Source of the DNA: Krasilnikovia cinnamomea
Lineage (GTDB): Bacteria > Actinomycetota > Actinomycetes > Mycobacteriales > Micromonosporaceae
Reading direction: 5' to 3'
DNA length: 64,000 nt
Assembly (NCBI RefSeq): GCF_004217545.1
Contig: NZ_SHKY01000001.1
Location: 5,394,001 to 5,458,000, forward strand
The first letter of the stretch is position 1; every line of letters begins with the position of its first letter. Below the pieces are notes generated by a model. It saw only the letters and a list, made by a program, of their open reading frames with translations, had not been told where the DNA came from and did no database searches. The translations under genes and the position numbers were made by a program. Shown piece after piece: positions 1 to 8,626 of the stretch.

Positions 1-1263
1 CGCTACGGCACCCTGGAGGACCAGTTCGCCAGCCTCGGCGGGTACGCGGCCGAGGCCGAGGCGGCCCGCATCTGCGCCAACCTGGGCCTGCCGGACCGGG
101 TCCTCGCGCAGACCATCGGCACCCTCTCCGGCGGTCAGCGCCGCCGCATCGAGCTGGCCCGGATCCTGTTCCGGGACGCCGCCGAGGGTGGCAAGGGCAT
201 CCTGCTGCTCGACGAGCCGACCAACCACCTGGACGCGGACTCGATCGCCTGGCTGCGCGGCTACATGGCCCAGCACAAGGGCGGCCTCGTGGTGATCAGC
301 CACGACGTGTCGCTGCTGGAGGCGGCGGTCAACAAGGTCTGGTATCTGGACGCGAACCGCTCGGTCGTCGACGTCTACAACGTGGGCTGGAAGACGTACC
401 TGGAGCAGCGCGAGACCGACGAGCGGCGGCGTCGCCGCGAGCGCGCGAACGCGGAGAAGAAGGCCGGGGCGCTGATGGCCCAGGCGGACAAGATGCGCGC
501 GAAGGCGACCAAGACGGTGGCCGCGCAGAACATGGCCCGGCGCGCGGAGCGGCTGCTCAGCGGCCTGGAGGAGAGCCGGGTGTCGGACCGGGTCGCCAAG
601 GTGCGCTTCCCGACCCCGGCGCCGTGCGGCAAGGTGCCGCTGACCGCCTCGGAGCTGTCCAAGTCGTACGGCTCGCTGGAGATCTTCACCGATGTCGGGG
701 TGGCGGTGGACCGCGGCTCGCGGGTCGCGATCCTGGGGCTCAACGGCGCGGGCAAGACCACCCTGCTGCGCATCCTGGGCGGCCTGCTGCAGCCGGACAC
801 CGGCGAGGTACGGCCGGGGCACGGGCTGCGGCTGGGCTACTACGCCCAGGAGCACGAAACCCTGGAGGTCGACCGTACGGTGCTGGAGCACATGCGCAGC
901 GCCGCGGCGGAGCAGACCGACACGGAGCTGCGCAAGATCCTCGGCGCGTTCCTGTTCTCGGGCGACGACGTCGACAAGCCCGCCGGGGTGCTCTCCGGCG
1001 GCGAGAAGACCCGCCTTGCGCTGGCGACGCTGGTCTGCTCGGGCGCCAACGTGCTGCTGCTCGACGAGCCGACGAACAACCTCGACCCGGTGAGCCGGGA
1101 GCAGGTGCTGGACGCGATCGCCAACTACCCGGGCGCGATCGTGCTGGTCACCCACGATCCGGGTGCGGTGGTGGCGCTCAAGCCGGACCGCGCGATCCTG
1201 CTGCCCGACGGCGACGAGGACGCGTGGAGCGACGAGCTGCTGGAGCTGGTCGAGCTGGCCTGA
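1..1263 (+). CDS. ABC-F family ATPase, C-terminal part (5' end outside window)
   Basis: The frame is open from base 1, so the start lies upstream. Two ATP-binding cassettes sit in one chain without membrane segments, which is the ABC-F layout (ribosome-associated translation factors, some giving antibiotic protection). The first cassette shows the signature LSGGQRRR (about 124-147) and Walker B ILLLDEPTNHLD. A basic, charged linker follows (about 400-570). The second cassette has Walker A GLNGAGKTT (about 736), signature LSGGEKTR (about 991), Walker B LLLDEPTNNLD and the switch histidine in VTHDP. Both catalytic Glu residues are present. The gene lies 437 bases before a small HTH gene and a crotonase gene, an order also found in mycobacteria. 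The ABC-F subfamily cannot be assigned without the N-terminus. Confidence 0.93.
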   Translation, partial: RYGTLEDQFASLGGYAAEAEAARICANLGLPDRVLAQTIGTLSGGQRRRIELARILFRDAAEGGKGILLLDEPTNHLDADSIAWLRGYMAQHKGGLVVISHDVSLLEAAVNKVWYLDANRSVVDVYNVGWKTYLEQRETDERRRRRERANAEKKAGALMAQADKMRAKATKTVAAQNMARRAERLLSGLEESRVSDRVAKVRFPTPAPCGKVPLTASELSKSYGSLEIFTDVGVAVDRGSRVAILGLNGAGKTTLLRILGGLLQPDTGEVRPGHGLRLGYYAQEHETLEVDRTVLEHMRSAAAEQTDTELRKILGAFLFSGDDVDKPAGVLSGGEKTRLALATLVCSGANVLLLDEPTNNLDPVSREQVLDAIANYPGAIVLVTHDPGAVVALKPDRAILLPDGDEDAWSDELLELVELA

Positions 1264-1700
1264 CCCGGTGGGTCAACGGCATCGTCGGTTGTCAACCGCC
1301 GCCCACACAACATGTGCGACATCTGCGCGGTGCGGCACGGGTCCCGGCCCGGCTCGCGCGCCGGCGCCGGGCCCGACGCCGCACTCCCGGGATCGTACGG
1401 TAAGCGTTTGAGGACGCTGCGTGACGCCGCGGTGTGCCGCGGGCATGGTCATTTCCGCAGGTGATCGATGGTGCGTGAGCCGCCGCTCGGCGCATCGGGC
1501 GCGGCTGAGCGTGGCGGGGGCCGTCCGGGTCCGGCGGCCGCGCCGTCCTCCCGGCATCGATGCGCTTGGTCACCGTCGGGTTCCTGACAGTGGTAAATGG
1601 GCACGTTGGCTAACGCCGGATACCTAGCGCATGATCGTCCGAGGCGGTCTAATAGGTGGGACCGTATCGAACCGCACAGTCTGGGACGTGAGGATTCAAC
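1264..1700. other. Gene-free stretch between the ABC-F and HTH genes
   Basis: No convincing gene on either strand. Two small perfect inverted repeats follow the ABC-F stop codon: TGACCC-GGT-GGGTCA (1261-1275, containing the stop) and CGGTTG-T-CAACCG (1286-1298). The rest presumably holds the promoter of the HTH gene. A ribosome site GTGAGGA lies at about 1688-1694. I could not pick a clear -35/-10 pair. Confidence 0.4.
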
Positions 1701-1928
1701 ATGGCAGCCACCGGCACAGCCACCAGCACTGAGAAGGGTCGCCGAATCGTCGGTAGCGAGCGTCAGACGCTCGCCAAGGATCTGGTCAAGCGTTACACCT
1801 CCGGCGAAAGCATCCGCGCGCTGGCCGCCTCGACCGGACGGTCGTACGGTTTCGTGCACCGGGTGCTCACCGAGTCGGGCGTGCAACTGCGCCAGCGTGG
1901 CGGCGCCCGGCGCCGGAAGAAGGCGTGA
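1701..1928 (+). CDS. Small helix-turn-helix DNA-binding protein
   Basis: 75 residues. The core GESIRALAASTGRSYGFVHR (about 36-55) reads as a helix-turn-helix of the Hin/resolvase-like or sigma-region-4 type. The N-terminus is rich in Ala/Thr and the C-terminus (GGARRRKKA) is strongly basic, fitting a small DNA-binding protein. GTGAGGA upstream of the ATG is a suitable ribosome site. Its stop overlaps the GTG start of the crotonase gene (GTGA), so the two are translationally coupled. A small putative regulator sits in the same place, between an ABC-F gene and an echA gene, in M. tuberculosis (Rv1473A, from memory). Its target is unknown. Confidence 0.85.
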   Translation: MAATGTATSTEKGRRIVGSERQTLAKDLVKRYTSGESIRALAASTGRSYGFVHRVLTESGVQLRQRGGARRRKKA

Positions 1929-2710
1929 CGACCGACAGCGCTGATCGCGCGGGCGACGCGGGCGTTCGCTGGGAACAGGCGGGGCCGGTAGCGACGGTGA
2001 CGTTGTGCCGGCCCGATGTCCTCAACGCCCAGACCCCGGCCATGTGGTCGGAGTTGGAAAACATTTCCCGTAAATTGCCGGGGGACGTGCGGGTCGTCAT
2101 TCTCCGAGGGGAAGGGCGTGCGTTTTCCGCGGGCCTCGATCTGTCGGTCGCGCGGGGCACGGGCGACGCCGCCCTCGCCCAACTGGCCCGATTGTCGCCG
2201 GAGGAGTGCGCCGAGCGAATCGCGGGCTTCCAGGCCGCGTTCACCTGGCTGCGGCGGCCCTCCTTGCTGACGATCGCGGCGGTGCACGGGCACGCCATCG
2301 GGGCGGGATTCCAACTGGCGCTGAATTGCGACCTGCGGATCCTGGCCGACGACGCCCGGTTCTCCATGGCCGAGGTGACCCTCGGCCTGGTGCCCGACCT
2401 CGGCGGCACCAAGCGGCTCACGGAACTGGTCGGGTACGCCCGCGCGCTGGAGATCTGCGTGACCGGGCGGCGGATCGCGGCCGACGAGGCCGCGCGGCTG
2501 GGCCTGGCGACGGCCGTGGTGCCGGGCGCGGAGCTCGACGGCGCGGTCGCCGACCTGACCGCGGCGGTGCTGTCGGCTGACGGAGCAGCGGTGGCCGAGA
2601 TCAAGGCGCTGCTGGCCGGGGCGGCCGACCGCACGTACGACGAGCAGGATCGCGCCGAACGCGAGGCGCAGACGCGGCGATTGCGGGACTTGGCGGGCAC
2701 CGGCGAGTGA
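1925..2710 (+). CDS. Enoyl-CoA hydratase/isomerase (crotonase) family protein
   Basis: 261 residues, normal crotonase length. Oxyanion-hole segments are FSAGLDL (67-73) and HGHAIGAGFQLAL (121-133), followed by MAEVTLGLVPDLGG (148-161). Against rat mitochondrial hydratase, the second catalytic Glu (Glu164) corresponds to E150, but the first (Glu144) corresponds to Q130. A plain enoyl-CoA hydration activity is therefore doubtful; an isomerase or hydrolase variant is possible. The GTG start overlaps the HTH stop by four bases, showing an operon. The position resembles echA12 next to the ABC-F gene in M. tuberculosis. Confidence 0.88.
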   Translation: MTTDSADRAGDAGVRWEQAGPVATVTLCRPDVLNAQTPAMWSELENISRKLPGDVRVVILRGEGRAFSAGLDLSVARGTGDAALAQLARLSPEECAERIAGFQAAFTWLRRPSLLTIAAVHGHAIGAGFQLALNCDLRILADDARFSMAEVTLGLVPDLGGTKRLTELVGYARALEICVTGRRIAADEAARLGLATAVVPGAELDGAVADLTAAVLSADGAAVAEIKALLAGAADRTYDEQDRAEREAQTRRLRDLAGTGE

Positions 2711-2822
2711 GGCCCACTCAGGAGTAAGGCACATCCGGGAATACGGGCGTTACCTGCGAGGTTGTCAGACCCTGCGGGCACACTTGTTCCGCACGTGGTC
2801 GTCCACACCCCGGAGGTGACGC

Positions 2823-4778
2823 ATGGGCCCGGGCTCATCCGCCGGTTCCAGCTGGGGAATGCTGCGCTCGATCCAGAACTCGGACCGGGTCGCCCAGCAC
2901 AACCTCAGCCGTGGCACGACGCGGCGCATCCTGACCTTCGCGCGGCCGTACCGCCGCGACATCGGAGTGTTCCTCGTCACCGTGGTGCTGGCCGCCTGCA
3001 TCGGCGTGGCCACGCCGGTCCTCGCCGGTCACGTCGTCAACGCCATCACGGCCGGCGGGCCGGAGGCCACCAGCCTCGTCGTGCGGCTGGCCGTGGCCAT
3101 CGCCGTCCTGGCGGTCGCGGACGCGTTCCTGTCGCTGGCCCAGCGGTGGTATTCCGCGCGCATCGGCGAGGGCATCATCCTCGACCTGCGCACCCAGGTG
3201 TACGACCACGTCCAGCGCATGCCGCTGCAGTTCTTCACCCGGACCCAGACCGGCGCCCTGGTGAGCCGCCTCAACAACGACGTCCTGGGTGCCCAGCGCG
3301 CCTTCACCTCCACCCTGTCCGGGGTGGTCAGCAACGTCATCCAGCTCGTGCTCACCGCCGCCGTGATGTTCACCCTGTCCTGGCAGATCACGGTGCTGTC
3401 GCTGCTGCTGCTGCCGGTGTTCATCATCCCGGCCCGCCGGGTCGGCAAGCGGCTGGCCGAGATCACCCGCGAGTCGTACAACCTCGACGCCAAGATGAAC
3501 GCGACCATGACGGAGCGGTTCAACGTCTCCGGCGCCCTGCTGGTCAAGCTGTTCGGCCGCCCCGACACCGAGGCCGCCCGGTTCGGCGAACGCGCCGCCC
3601 GGGTCCGCGACATCGGGGTGCAGAGCGCGATGTACTCGCGCACCTTCTTCGTCGCCATGCTGCTGGTCGCGTCGCTGGCCCAGGCCCTGACGTACGGGCT
3701 GGGCGGCTGGCTGGCGGTCACCGGCAGCGTCACCGCCGGCACCGTGGTCACCCTGGCGCTGCTGCTCACCCGGCTGTACGGCCCGCTCACCGCGCTGAGC
3801 AACGTCCGGGTCGACGTGATGAGCGCGCTGGTGTCGTTCGACCGGGTGTTCGAGGTGCTCGACCTGCGCCCCGGCATCGAGGAGAAGCCCGACGCGACGC
3901 CGATCCCCAGCGGCTCCGGCCGGGTCGAGTTCCGGGACGTGCACTTCCGCTACCCCAGCGCGGGTGAGGTCTCCCTCGCCACGCTGGAGGACGTGGCCGC
4001 GCTGGACCGTACGCGTAACGCGCCCGTGCTGCGCGGGGTCGACTTCACGGTGGAGCCGGGCCAGATGGTGGCGCTGGTCGGCCCGTCCGGCGCCGGGAAG
4101 TCCACCACCTCGATGCTGGTGTCCCGGGTCTACGACGTCACCGACGGTGCCGTGCTGGTCGGCGGGGTGGACGTGCGCGACGCCACACTGGACTCGCTGC
4201 GCGACACCATCGGCGTGGTCACTCAGGACTCGCACCTGTTCCACGAGACCATCGCGGAGAACCTGCGCTACGCGCGCCCCGACGCCACCGAGGCCGACAT
4301 GTGGGAGGCGCTGCGCGGCGCCCAGGTCGCCGACCTGGTCGAGGCCCTGCCCGACGGGCTGGACACGGTGGTCGGCGACCGCGGATACCGCTTCTCCGGC
4401 GGCGAGAAGCAGCGCATCGCCATCGCCCGGCTGCTGCTCAAACACCCGTCGATCGTCATCCTGGACGAGGCCACCGCCCACCTGGACAGCGAGTCCGAGG
4501 CCGCGGTGCAGCGGGCGCTGAGCAAGGCCCTGGAGGGGCGTACCGCGCTGGTCATCGCCCACCGCCTGTCCACGGTCCGCGACGCTGACCAGATCCTGGT
4601 GCTCGACGAGGGCCGGATCGTCGAGCGGGGCCGCCACACCGAACTGGTCGCGGCGGGCGGGCTCTACGCCGAGCTGTACCGCACCCAGTTCGCGGTGGCG
4701 GACAGCCCGGCGCCGCCGTACGCCCAGGACGCCGAGCCGGTCATCGTTCCCGTTCCCGCCAACACCATCGAGCCGTGA
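2823..4778 (+). CDS. ABC exporter, fused transmembrane and ATPase domains
   Basis: 651 residues. An N-terminal exporter-type membrane domain (about residues 35-330, six predicted helices) is followed by a nucleotide-binding domain. The latter has Walker A GPSGAGKSTT (about 420), signature FSGGEKQR (about 523), Walker B IVILDEAT (about 544) and the switch His in IAHRLST (about 577). This is the MsbA/LmrA half-transporter layout, which works as a homodimer in the membrane. The ATG follows GGAGGTG at an ideal distance. The insertion SLATLEDVAALDRTRNAPVL before the Walker A strand is longer than in most relatives. Substrate unknown; multidrug or lipid export is usual. It ends 11 bases from a convergent glycosylase gene. 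Confidence 0.93.
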   Translation: MGPGSSAGSSWGMLRSIQNSDRVAQHNLSRGTTRRILTFARPYRRDIGVFLVTVVLAACIGVATPVLAGHVVNAITAGGPEATSLVVRLAVAIAVLAVADAFLSLAQRWYSARIGEGIILDLRTQVYDHVQRMPLQFFTRTQTGALVSRLNNDVLGAQRAFTSTLSGVVSNVIQLVLTAAVMFTLSWQITVLSLLLLPVFIIPARRVGKRLAEITRESYNLDAKMNATMTERFNVSGALLVKLFGRPDTEAARFGERAARVRDIGVQSAMYSRTFFVAMLLVASLAQALTYGLGGWLAVTGSVTAGTVVTLALLLTRLYGPLTALSNVRVDVMSALVSFDRVFEVLDLRPGIEEKPDATPIPSGSGRVEFRDVHFRYPSAGEVSLATLEDVAALDRTRNAPVLRGVDFTVEPGQMVALVGPSGAGKSTTSMLVSRVYDVTDGAVLVGGVDVRDATLDSLRDTIGVVTQDSHLFHETIAENLRYARPDATEADMWEALRGAQVADLVEALPDGLDTVVGDRGYRFSGGEKQRIAIARLLLKHPSIVILDEATAHLDSESEAAVQRALSKALEGRTALVIAHRLSTVRDADQILVLDEGRIVERGRHTELVAAGGLYAELYRTQFAVADSPAPPYAQDAEPVIVPVPANTIEP

Positions 4779-4789
4779 TCGGCCGCGCG

Positions 4790-5431
4790 TCAGCCGTCCC
4801 CGGCCGGTCCGTCGGGGACGGCGGCCGCGCGCAGTTCCGCGTACGCCGCGGCCAGGGTCTCGACGGTGTAGTGGGCGTTGAGGCCGCTCGGGTTCGGCAG
4901 CACCCACACCGGTGTCCCGGCGATCTCCCGGTCCTGCGGTCCCACCACCGCCTTCGGCTGCCCGAACGCCGCCCGGTACGCGGTCACCCCGAGCACCGCC
5001 AGGAACCGGGGCCGCCAGCGCTCCACCGTGGCGGCCAGCCGCCGCCCGCCCGCGACCAGCTCGGCGGGGGACAGCTCGTCCGCGCGGGCGGTGGCCCGGG
5101 CGACCACATTGGTGATGCCCAGCCCGGCCGCGGGCAGTGACCACTGTTCCGAGGGCTGCAGCAAACATGCGGTGAAGCCGGAACGGTGCAGCGCGGGCCA
5201 GAACCGGTTGCCCGGCCGGGCGAAGTGATGACCGGTGGCCGCGGAGTACAGACTCGGGTTGATCCCCGAGAACAGCACCCGCAGGTCCGGACCGACCAGA
5301 TCCGGAATGGTCAGCCCGGCCACCGCGGCGAGATCCGCGCGGCTCGGCGCGGCAGCGCGGTCCGGGTGGCTCGGCGCGGCGGCGCGTTCGGGGTGGCTCG
5401 GCGCGGCGGCGCGTTCGGGGTGGCTCGGCAT
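4790..5431 (-). CDS. mug: G/U mismatch-specific uracil-DNA glycosylase
   Basis: 213 residues from ATG at 5431. Family signatures are FSGINPSLYSA (active-site Asn), FARPGNRFWPAL and the DNA-wedge motif LPNPSGLNAHYT, all as in E. coli Mug. The enzyme removes uracil or thymine-derived lesions from G-mispairs in base-excision repair. The first 35 residues are not part of the fold. They contain three 9-residue units (SHPERAAAP type) encoded by a 27-bp direct repeat at 5341-5430. The true start could therefore lie after the repeat, near AVAGLTIPDLVG. It starts 12 bases after the SDR stop, so it is probably cotranscribed with it. Confidence 0.9.
   Translation of the reverse strand: MPSHPERAAAPSHPERAAAPSHPDRAAAPSRADLAAVAGLTIPDLVGPDLRVLFSGINPSLYSAATGHHFARPGNRFWPALHRSGFTACLLQPSEQWSLPAAGLGITNVVARATARADELSPAELVAGGRRLAATVERWRPRFLAVLGVTAYRAAFGQPKAVVGPQDREIAGTPVWVLPNPSGLNAHYTVETLAAAYAELRAAAVPDGPAGDG
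5341..5430. repeat. 27-bp tandem repeat inside mug N-terminus
   Basis: The box GGCTCGG recurs at 5341, 5368, 5395 and 5422, an exact 27-base period. The last two full units are identical. The period keeps the reading frame, so copy number changes would only alter the length of the mug N-terminal tail. Confidence 0.85.
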
Positions 5432-5442
5432 GGGCGGGTTAA

Positions 5443-6204
5443 TCACAGGGTGCGCAGGGCGCCGCCGTCCACGGGAATGGTCAGGCCGGTGAGGTAGCCG
5501 GCGGCGGGCGACAGCACGAACGCCGCCACCCGGCCGAATTCGCCCGGCTCGCCGAGACGGCGCAGCGGGATGGCGGCCTCCGCCTGCGACTGGGCCGCGG
5601 CCGGGTCGTCGGTGGCGGCGAACAGCTCGACGTTGCGGTCGGTGAGCAGCCGCCCGGGCAGCAGGCTCACCACGCGTACGCCGCGGGGGCCGTACTCGTC
5701 GGCCATGTCCTTGGCGACCCCGGCCAGTCCGGGGCGCAGGCCGTTGGACAGGCCCAGGCCGGGGATGGGGGAGTGGACCGAGGTGGACAGTACGAGACCG
5801 ATCGCGCCGCCGGCGGGCAGGGCCTCGGCGAACGTGCGCGCGGCCCGGACCGAGCCGAGGAACACCGTCTCGAACGCGGCCCGCCACTGCTCGTCGCTCA
5901 TCCGCGCGGCGGTGCCGCGGGCGGGCCCGCCCACCGAGATCAGCGCGCCGTCGAAACGCCCGAACCGCTGCGTTGCCGCGTCGACCAGCCGCTGCGGGGT
6001 CGCCGGGTCGGTGAGGTCCGCGACCACTCCGACGGCCGCGTCCGGGCCGCCGAGCTCGGTGACGGCCGCGTTGACGCGGGCGTCGTCACGGGCGGAGACC
6101 ACCACCTTGGCGCCGTCGGCGACCAGCGCCTGGGCGGTGGCGAAGCCGAGGCCCCGGGAGGCGCCGGTGAGGACGTACACGCGATCGGCCAGACCCAGAT
6201 CCAT
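5443..6204 (-). CDS. Short-chain dehydrogenase/reductase, atypical active site
   Basis: 253 residues from ATG at 6204. The Rossmann start VLTGASRGLG (residues 11-20) and the C-terminal YLTGLTIPVDGG are normal for the classical SDR family. The catalytic segment is not: where YxxxK is expected after LSTS, the sequence reads GLGLSNGLRPGL, so neither Tyr nor Lys is in place. The protein may bind NAD(P)(H) without standard reductase chemistry, or use other residues. It precedes mug by 11 bases on the same strand. Substrate unknown. Confidence 0.87.
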   Translation of the reverse strand: MDLGLADRVYVLTGASRGLGFATAQALVADGAKVVVSARDDARVNAAVTELGGPDAAVGVVADLTDPATPQRLVDAATQRFGRFDGALISVGGPARGTAARMSDEQWRAAFETVFLGSVRAARTFAEALPAGGAIGLVLSTSVHSPIPGLGLSNGLRPGLAGVAKDMADEYGPRGVRVVSLLPGRLLTDRNVELFAATDDPAAAQSQAEAAIPLRRLGEPGEFGRVAAFVLSPAAGYLTGLTIPVDGGALRTL

Positions 6205-6296
6205 GCCGAGATCCTGCCACTGTGTCCGCGGGGCGCCACACTCCGGGCCGGTCCGGGCGCGGGATCCGCCGCGGCGCCTCGGTGACGTGCGGTGGA

Positions 6297-6821
6297 TCAG
6301 GCGGGGCCGCGCAGCACGCGTACCCGGCCGAAGAGCTGCAGGACGACGGACCCGGCGGCGCGTCGCACCGTCGGCGCCCGGCGGGCGCGCGGCGCGGAGC
6401 GGCCGTCGTAGCGGGAGGCGGCCTCGCGGGTGGCCAGCTCCGCACCGGCCGGGGCCGGCAGCTCGCCGCCGGCGGCCAGCTCGCGGGCGAGGTCCCAGCC
6501 GTCGCGCAACGAGCCCTGGGTGGGCCGGGTGGCGGCCCACCGGGCGAACTCGCCCGGCCACCGCTCACCCAGCGCGGCCGCCAACAGCGGCCAGTGCCGC
6601 GCGACCTCACCGGCGCGCTTGCGCAGCAGCGCGACCCGCGCGGCCTCGACCATCCGGGCGTCGAAGCCCACCGGTACGGGCGCCCCGCCGGTCAGCGCCG
6701 CGACCAGCTCGGCCTGCCGCGCGGCCAGGCTCCCGGGCCGCCCACCGGCCGGGGCGCTGTGGCCGCTCGAGGGATCGGCCGGGGCGCTGTGGCCGCTCGA
6801 CGGATCGGCGAGGGTGCTCAT
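6297..6821 (-). CDS. Small protein coupled to DUF692 gene (SCO6045-like)
   Basis: 174 residues. The N-terminus carries two copies of ADPSSGHSAP (a 30-bp direct repeat). The remainder is Arg/Ala-rich and helical: VEAARVALLRKRAGEVARHWPLL, then RWPGEFARWAATRPTQG, then a basic C-terminus. No enzyme motif or membrane segment is visible. Its ATG overlaps the DUF692 stop (ATGA), so it is made together with that protein. By position it could be the partner or leader-recognition subunit, like MbnC beside MbnB, but no sequence similarity is claimed. A resemblance to the actinobacterial SCO6045-like family is from memory. Confidence 0.75.
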   Translation of the reverse strand: MSTLADPSSGHSAPADPSSGHSAPAGGRPGSLAARQAELVAALTGGAPVPVGFDARMVEAARVALLRKRAGEVARHWPLLAAALGERWPGEFARWAATRPTQGSLRDGWDLARELAAGGELPAPAGAELATREAASRYDGRSAPRARRAPTVRRAAGSVVLQLFGRVRVLRGPA

Positions 6822-7633
6822 GTGACCGCCGGGTAGCCGGAGGCGGCGGCGATCGCGTCGAGTTCGGCGCGCAACGCGTCGGCGCTCGGGTACGCGCCGT
6901 CGCGCTCCAGCAGCAGTGCGGGCGGGCGGTGCCGGGCGCACAGCGCCGCGACCAGGTCCAGCACGGGCTGCGGCACCGCGTCGGCGTGGGTGTCGTGGTA
7001 GATGCCGTCGTGCTCGGCGCCACCGGCCACGTGCACGTACGCGACGCGCTCCAGCGGCAGCGCGTCGAGCAGCGCCACCGGGTCGGCGCCGCGGTTGCGC
7101 GCGTTGGCGTAGACGTTGGCCACGTCGAGCAGCAGCAGCGCCCCGGTGCGCTCCAGGATCTCGGTGAGGAACGCGGCCTCGTCCAGTTCGTCGTCCGGCC
7201 AGTCGAACAGCGCCGCGATCGGCTCCAGGGCCAGCGGCACACCGAGCTCGGCCTGGGTGCGTTTGACGTTGGCGACCACGGCGTCGACCGCCTCGCGGCT
7301 GCGTGGCACCGGCAGCAGGTGGCCGGCCTCGACCCCGCCCGCCCGTACGAACGCGATGTGCTCGCTGGCCAGCGGGGCACCCAGGCGTTCGGCGACCGTG
7401 GCGAGGTGCGCGACCCGGGCGGGCTCCACCGGCTCGGCGCCGCCCAGGGACAGCTTGACCCCGTGCGGCACCACTGCGGTGCCCCGCTCGCGCAGCTCGG
7501 CCAGGCCGGCGGGCAGCTCACCGTGCGCGGGCACCGACTCGGCGACGACCTCGGTGAAGCGCAGGCCGGGCAGCCCCGCGACGAATCCGGCGATTTCGGG
7601 CCGCCAGCCGATGCCGACGCCGTGGGCCGTCAT
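6818..7633 (-). CDS. DUF692 (MbnB/BufB-like) putative multinuclear iron enzyme
   Basis: 271 residues from ATG at 7633. DUF692 proteins are TIM-barrel, metal-dependent enzymes; characterised ones (MbnB, TglH, ChrH) remodel cysteine residues of ribosomal peptides. Plausible metal ligands are H57 (VVPHGVK), E91/H92 (ASEHIAF), E137 (ALEPIA), D170 (LLLDVANVY), H201 (AYVHVAG), D214/H216 (HDTHADAVPQPV) and E243 (LLERD). The usual Asn after LLDV is Ala here. Its start overlaps the stop of the Cys-tailed membrane protein (ATGA), and its stop overlaps the start of the next gene, making a tightly coupled trio. The substrate is inferred, not shown. Confidence 0.9.
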   Translation of the reverse strand: MTAHGVGIGWRPEIAGFVAGLPGLRFTEVVAESVPAHGELPAGLAELRERGTAVVPHGVKLSLGGAEPVEPARVAHLATVAERLGAPLASEHIAFVRAGGVEAGHLLPVPRSREAVDAVVANVKRTQAELGVPLALEPIAALFDWPDDELDEAAFLTEILERTGALLLLDVANVYANARNRGADPVALLDALPLERVAYVHVAGGAEHDGIYHDTHADAVPQPVLDLVAALCARHRPPALLLERDGAYPSADALRAELDAIAAASGYPAVT

Positions 7634-8562
7634 CCGCCGCACCCGCCCCCGCCACCGCCGCACGAGCTGCCGCTGGAGCTGCCGCTGGAGCAGGAGCTGG
7701 CCGAACCGCAGGAGCTGCCGCTGGACCAGGAGCTGCTGCTGCCGCCGCTGGCGCTCCAGCCGCTGTAGGCGGCCATGCGCTGGATCTCCGCCTCGGCGGC
7801 GAACTGGGGGTCCAGGCTGTACAGCGAGGCCGTACCGAACAGGGCCACGCCCAGCGCGACGCTGCCCGCCCCGTACGTGGAGTACGAGGGGGACTGGCGG
7901 GGGGACAGGTAGTGGTTCTTGGCGCGCAGGGCGGCGAGGCCACCGGCGACGGCGCGGGTCTGCCTCGGCACGCGGGCAAGCAGCAGGGCGACGACTCCCG
8001 CGACGAACAGCAGCGGCAGGAGGAAGCCGACCGGCTTGTCGTTGGCGATTCCGGAGGCGACCCGGGCGATGCCGAGCACCAGCAGCGCCAGCGCGGCCAG
8101 CGCCCACAGGCGGGCGGTGCGCCGCCGCGCCGCACTGGTGGCCAGTCCCGCGGCCTCCAGGCCGTCGCCAAGCTGGGTGAGCGCGGTGCGGACCCACTGG
8201 TCGGCGTGGACGTAGCGGGCGCGTACCCGCTTGCCCGCGGCGTTGTAGATCGCGGTCTCCAGCGGCGTGGCGCCGCTGGCCAGCGGCCCGGCCTGCACGA
8301 GCGTACGGTCGGGCCCGGCGCCGACCGCGCCGGTGGCGCGCAGCCCGCCCAGGGCCGAGTAGACCGCGAGCCGGGGCCCGCCGGCCAGGTACGCGACCTG
8401 CGGGGGGCCGAGCTGGTCGAGCTGGGCGTCGCGCGGCCCGGCGAACAGCCGGCGCCGGTGCACGATCGCGCCCACGGTGATCACCACCAGCGCGGCGATG
8501 TAGTACAGCAGGAAGGTCGGGCCGGGGATTCCCCAGGTGGCGCCGGTAGCGGCGAGCGTCAT
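7630..8562 (-). CDS. TIGR04222-type membrane protein with Gly/Ser/Cys-rich C-terminal tail
   Basis: 310 residues with an excellent ribosome site (GGGAGG, spacing 7). A membrane helix lies at about residues 15-37. A soluble region (40-148) follows, then two helices at about 151-170 and 178-198, and a possible fourth near 230-250. The last 44 residues (267-310) are almost only Ser and Gly, with cysteines at 285, 291, 301 and 308, ending GGGGGGCGG. There is no other cysteine in the protein. TIGR04222 membrane proteins beside DUF692 genes are a known actinobacterial arrangement (from memory). The tail looks like a substrate region for the coupled DUF692 enzyme; this is inference. Confidence 0.88.
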   Translation of the reverse strand: MTLAATGATWGIPGPTFLLYYIAALVVITVGAIVHRRRLFAGPRDAQLDQLGPPQVAYLAGGPRLAVYSALGGLRATGAVGAGPDRTLVQAGPLASGATPLETAIYNAAGKRVRARYVHADQWVRTALTQLGDGLEAAGLATSAARRRTARLWALAALALLVLGIARVASGIANDKPVGFLLPLLFVAGVVALLLARVPRQTRAVAGGLAALRAKNHYLSPRQSPSYSTYGAGSVALGVALFGTASLYSLDPQFAAEAEIQRMAAYSGWSASGGSSSSWSSGSSCGSASSCSSGSSSGSSCGGGGGGCGG

Positions 8563-8626
8563 GTGCGGACCTCCCGGTTGAGCTGGGCTGTGGGCCTCAT
8601 TGTGCAGGTCCGCGCAACGGGTACGG

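Noticed and set aside
2835..5168. Long open frame (777 codons) antisense to the ABC exporter.
   Set aside because: Shadow of a strongly supported gene. Composition is Arg/Gly/His-rich, as expected of antisense high-GC DNA.
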